NCBI GenBank assembly: GCA_937921525.1
Contig: CAKZUM010000747.1
Location: 1-5,628, forward strand
Length of the DNA: 5,628 nt
Direction of reading: 5' to 3'
Source: an uncultured Saprospiraceae bacterium
GTDB taxonomy: Bacteria > Bacteroidota > Bacteroidia > Chitinophagales > Saprospiraceae
Part shown: positions 5,612-5,628 of the stretch, one piece after another
How the letters are laid out: the number at the start of each line of letters is the position of its first letter
Position numbering within the stretch: the stretch's first letter is position 1
Made by a program: the position numbers and the translations under genes
Notes under the pieces: generated by a model
The model's database searches: none
What the model was told of the DNA's origin: nothing
Seen by the model: only the letters and a program-made list of their open reading frames with translations

Positions 5612-5628
5612 AGCAGAAGAATGTAAGT

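Overview
The window looks like chromosomal DNA from an AT-rich member of the Bacteroidota, probably the Saprospiraceae (for example an Aureispira-like organism). This is inferred from three things seen in the sequence: a secreted protein ending in a type IX secretion (T9SS) sorting domain, a NusB with the long N-terminal part typical of Bacteroidota, and A-rich leaders in front of most genes. The genus is a guess from memory.

Layout. Positions 1-78 may hold the last codons of a gene entering from the left. Positions 79-832 are a long AT-rich stretch without a convincing gene; it contains two hairpins and one doubtful 33-codon frame. A T9SS-exported protein follows (833-1669, +) and ends at a strong intrinsic terminator (1716-1757). 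Next is a tandem array of three near-perfect hairpins with a 57-bp period (1761-1907), which stops 3 bases before the stop codon of a convergent gene. That gene (1911-4184, -) encodes an unusual two-domain Clp/Hsp100-like AAA+ ATPase. A 210-base divergent intergenic region with a hairpin separates it from nusB (4395-5330, +), which ends at a 16-bp perfect-stem terminator (5363-5404). The right end holds a 58-bp miniature element with terminal inverted repeats flanked by TTA on both sides (5420-5483) and a second large inverted repeat (5524-5611).

How the genes relate. Nothing suggests a shared pathway. The T9SS protein is terminated on its own, the AAA+ gene appears monocistronic, and nusB is housekeeping and followed directly by a terminator.

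The most interesting item is the AAA+ protein. Its first ATPase ring keeps Walker A and the KYxG pore loop but lacks the Walker B Asp-Glu pair and the arginine fingers. Its second ring is catalytically intact but lacks the usual GYVG pore loop. It keeps an IGF tripeptide where ClpA and ClpC dock ClpP, and its ~200-residue N-terminal domain is not a Clp-N domain that I recognise. It may represent a poorly described unfoldase family. The window does not otherwise show an obvious multi-gene system.
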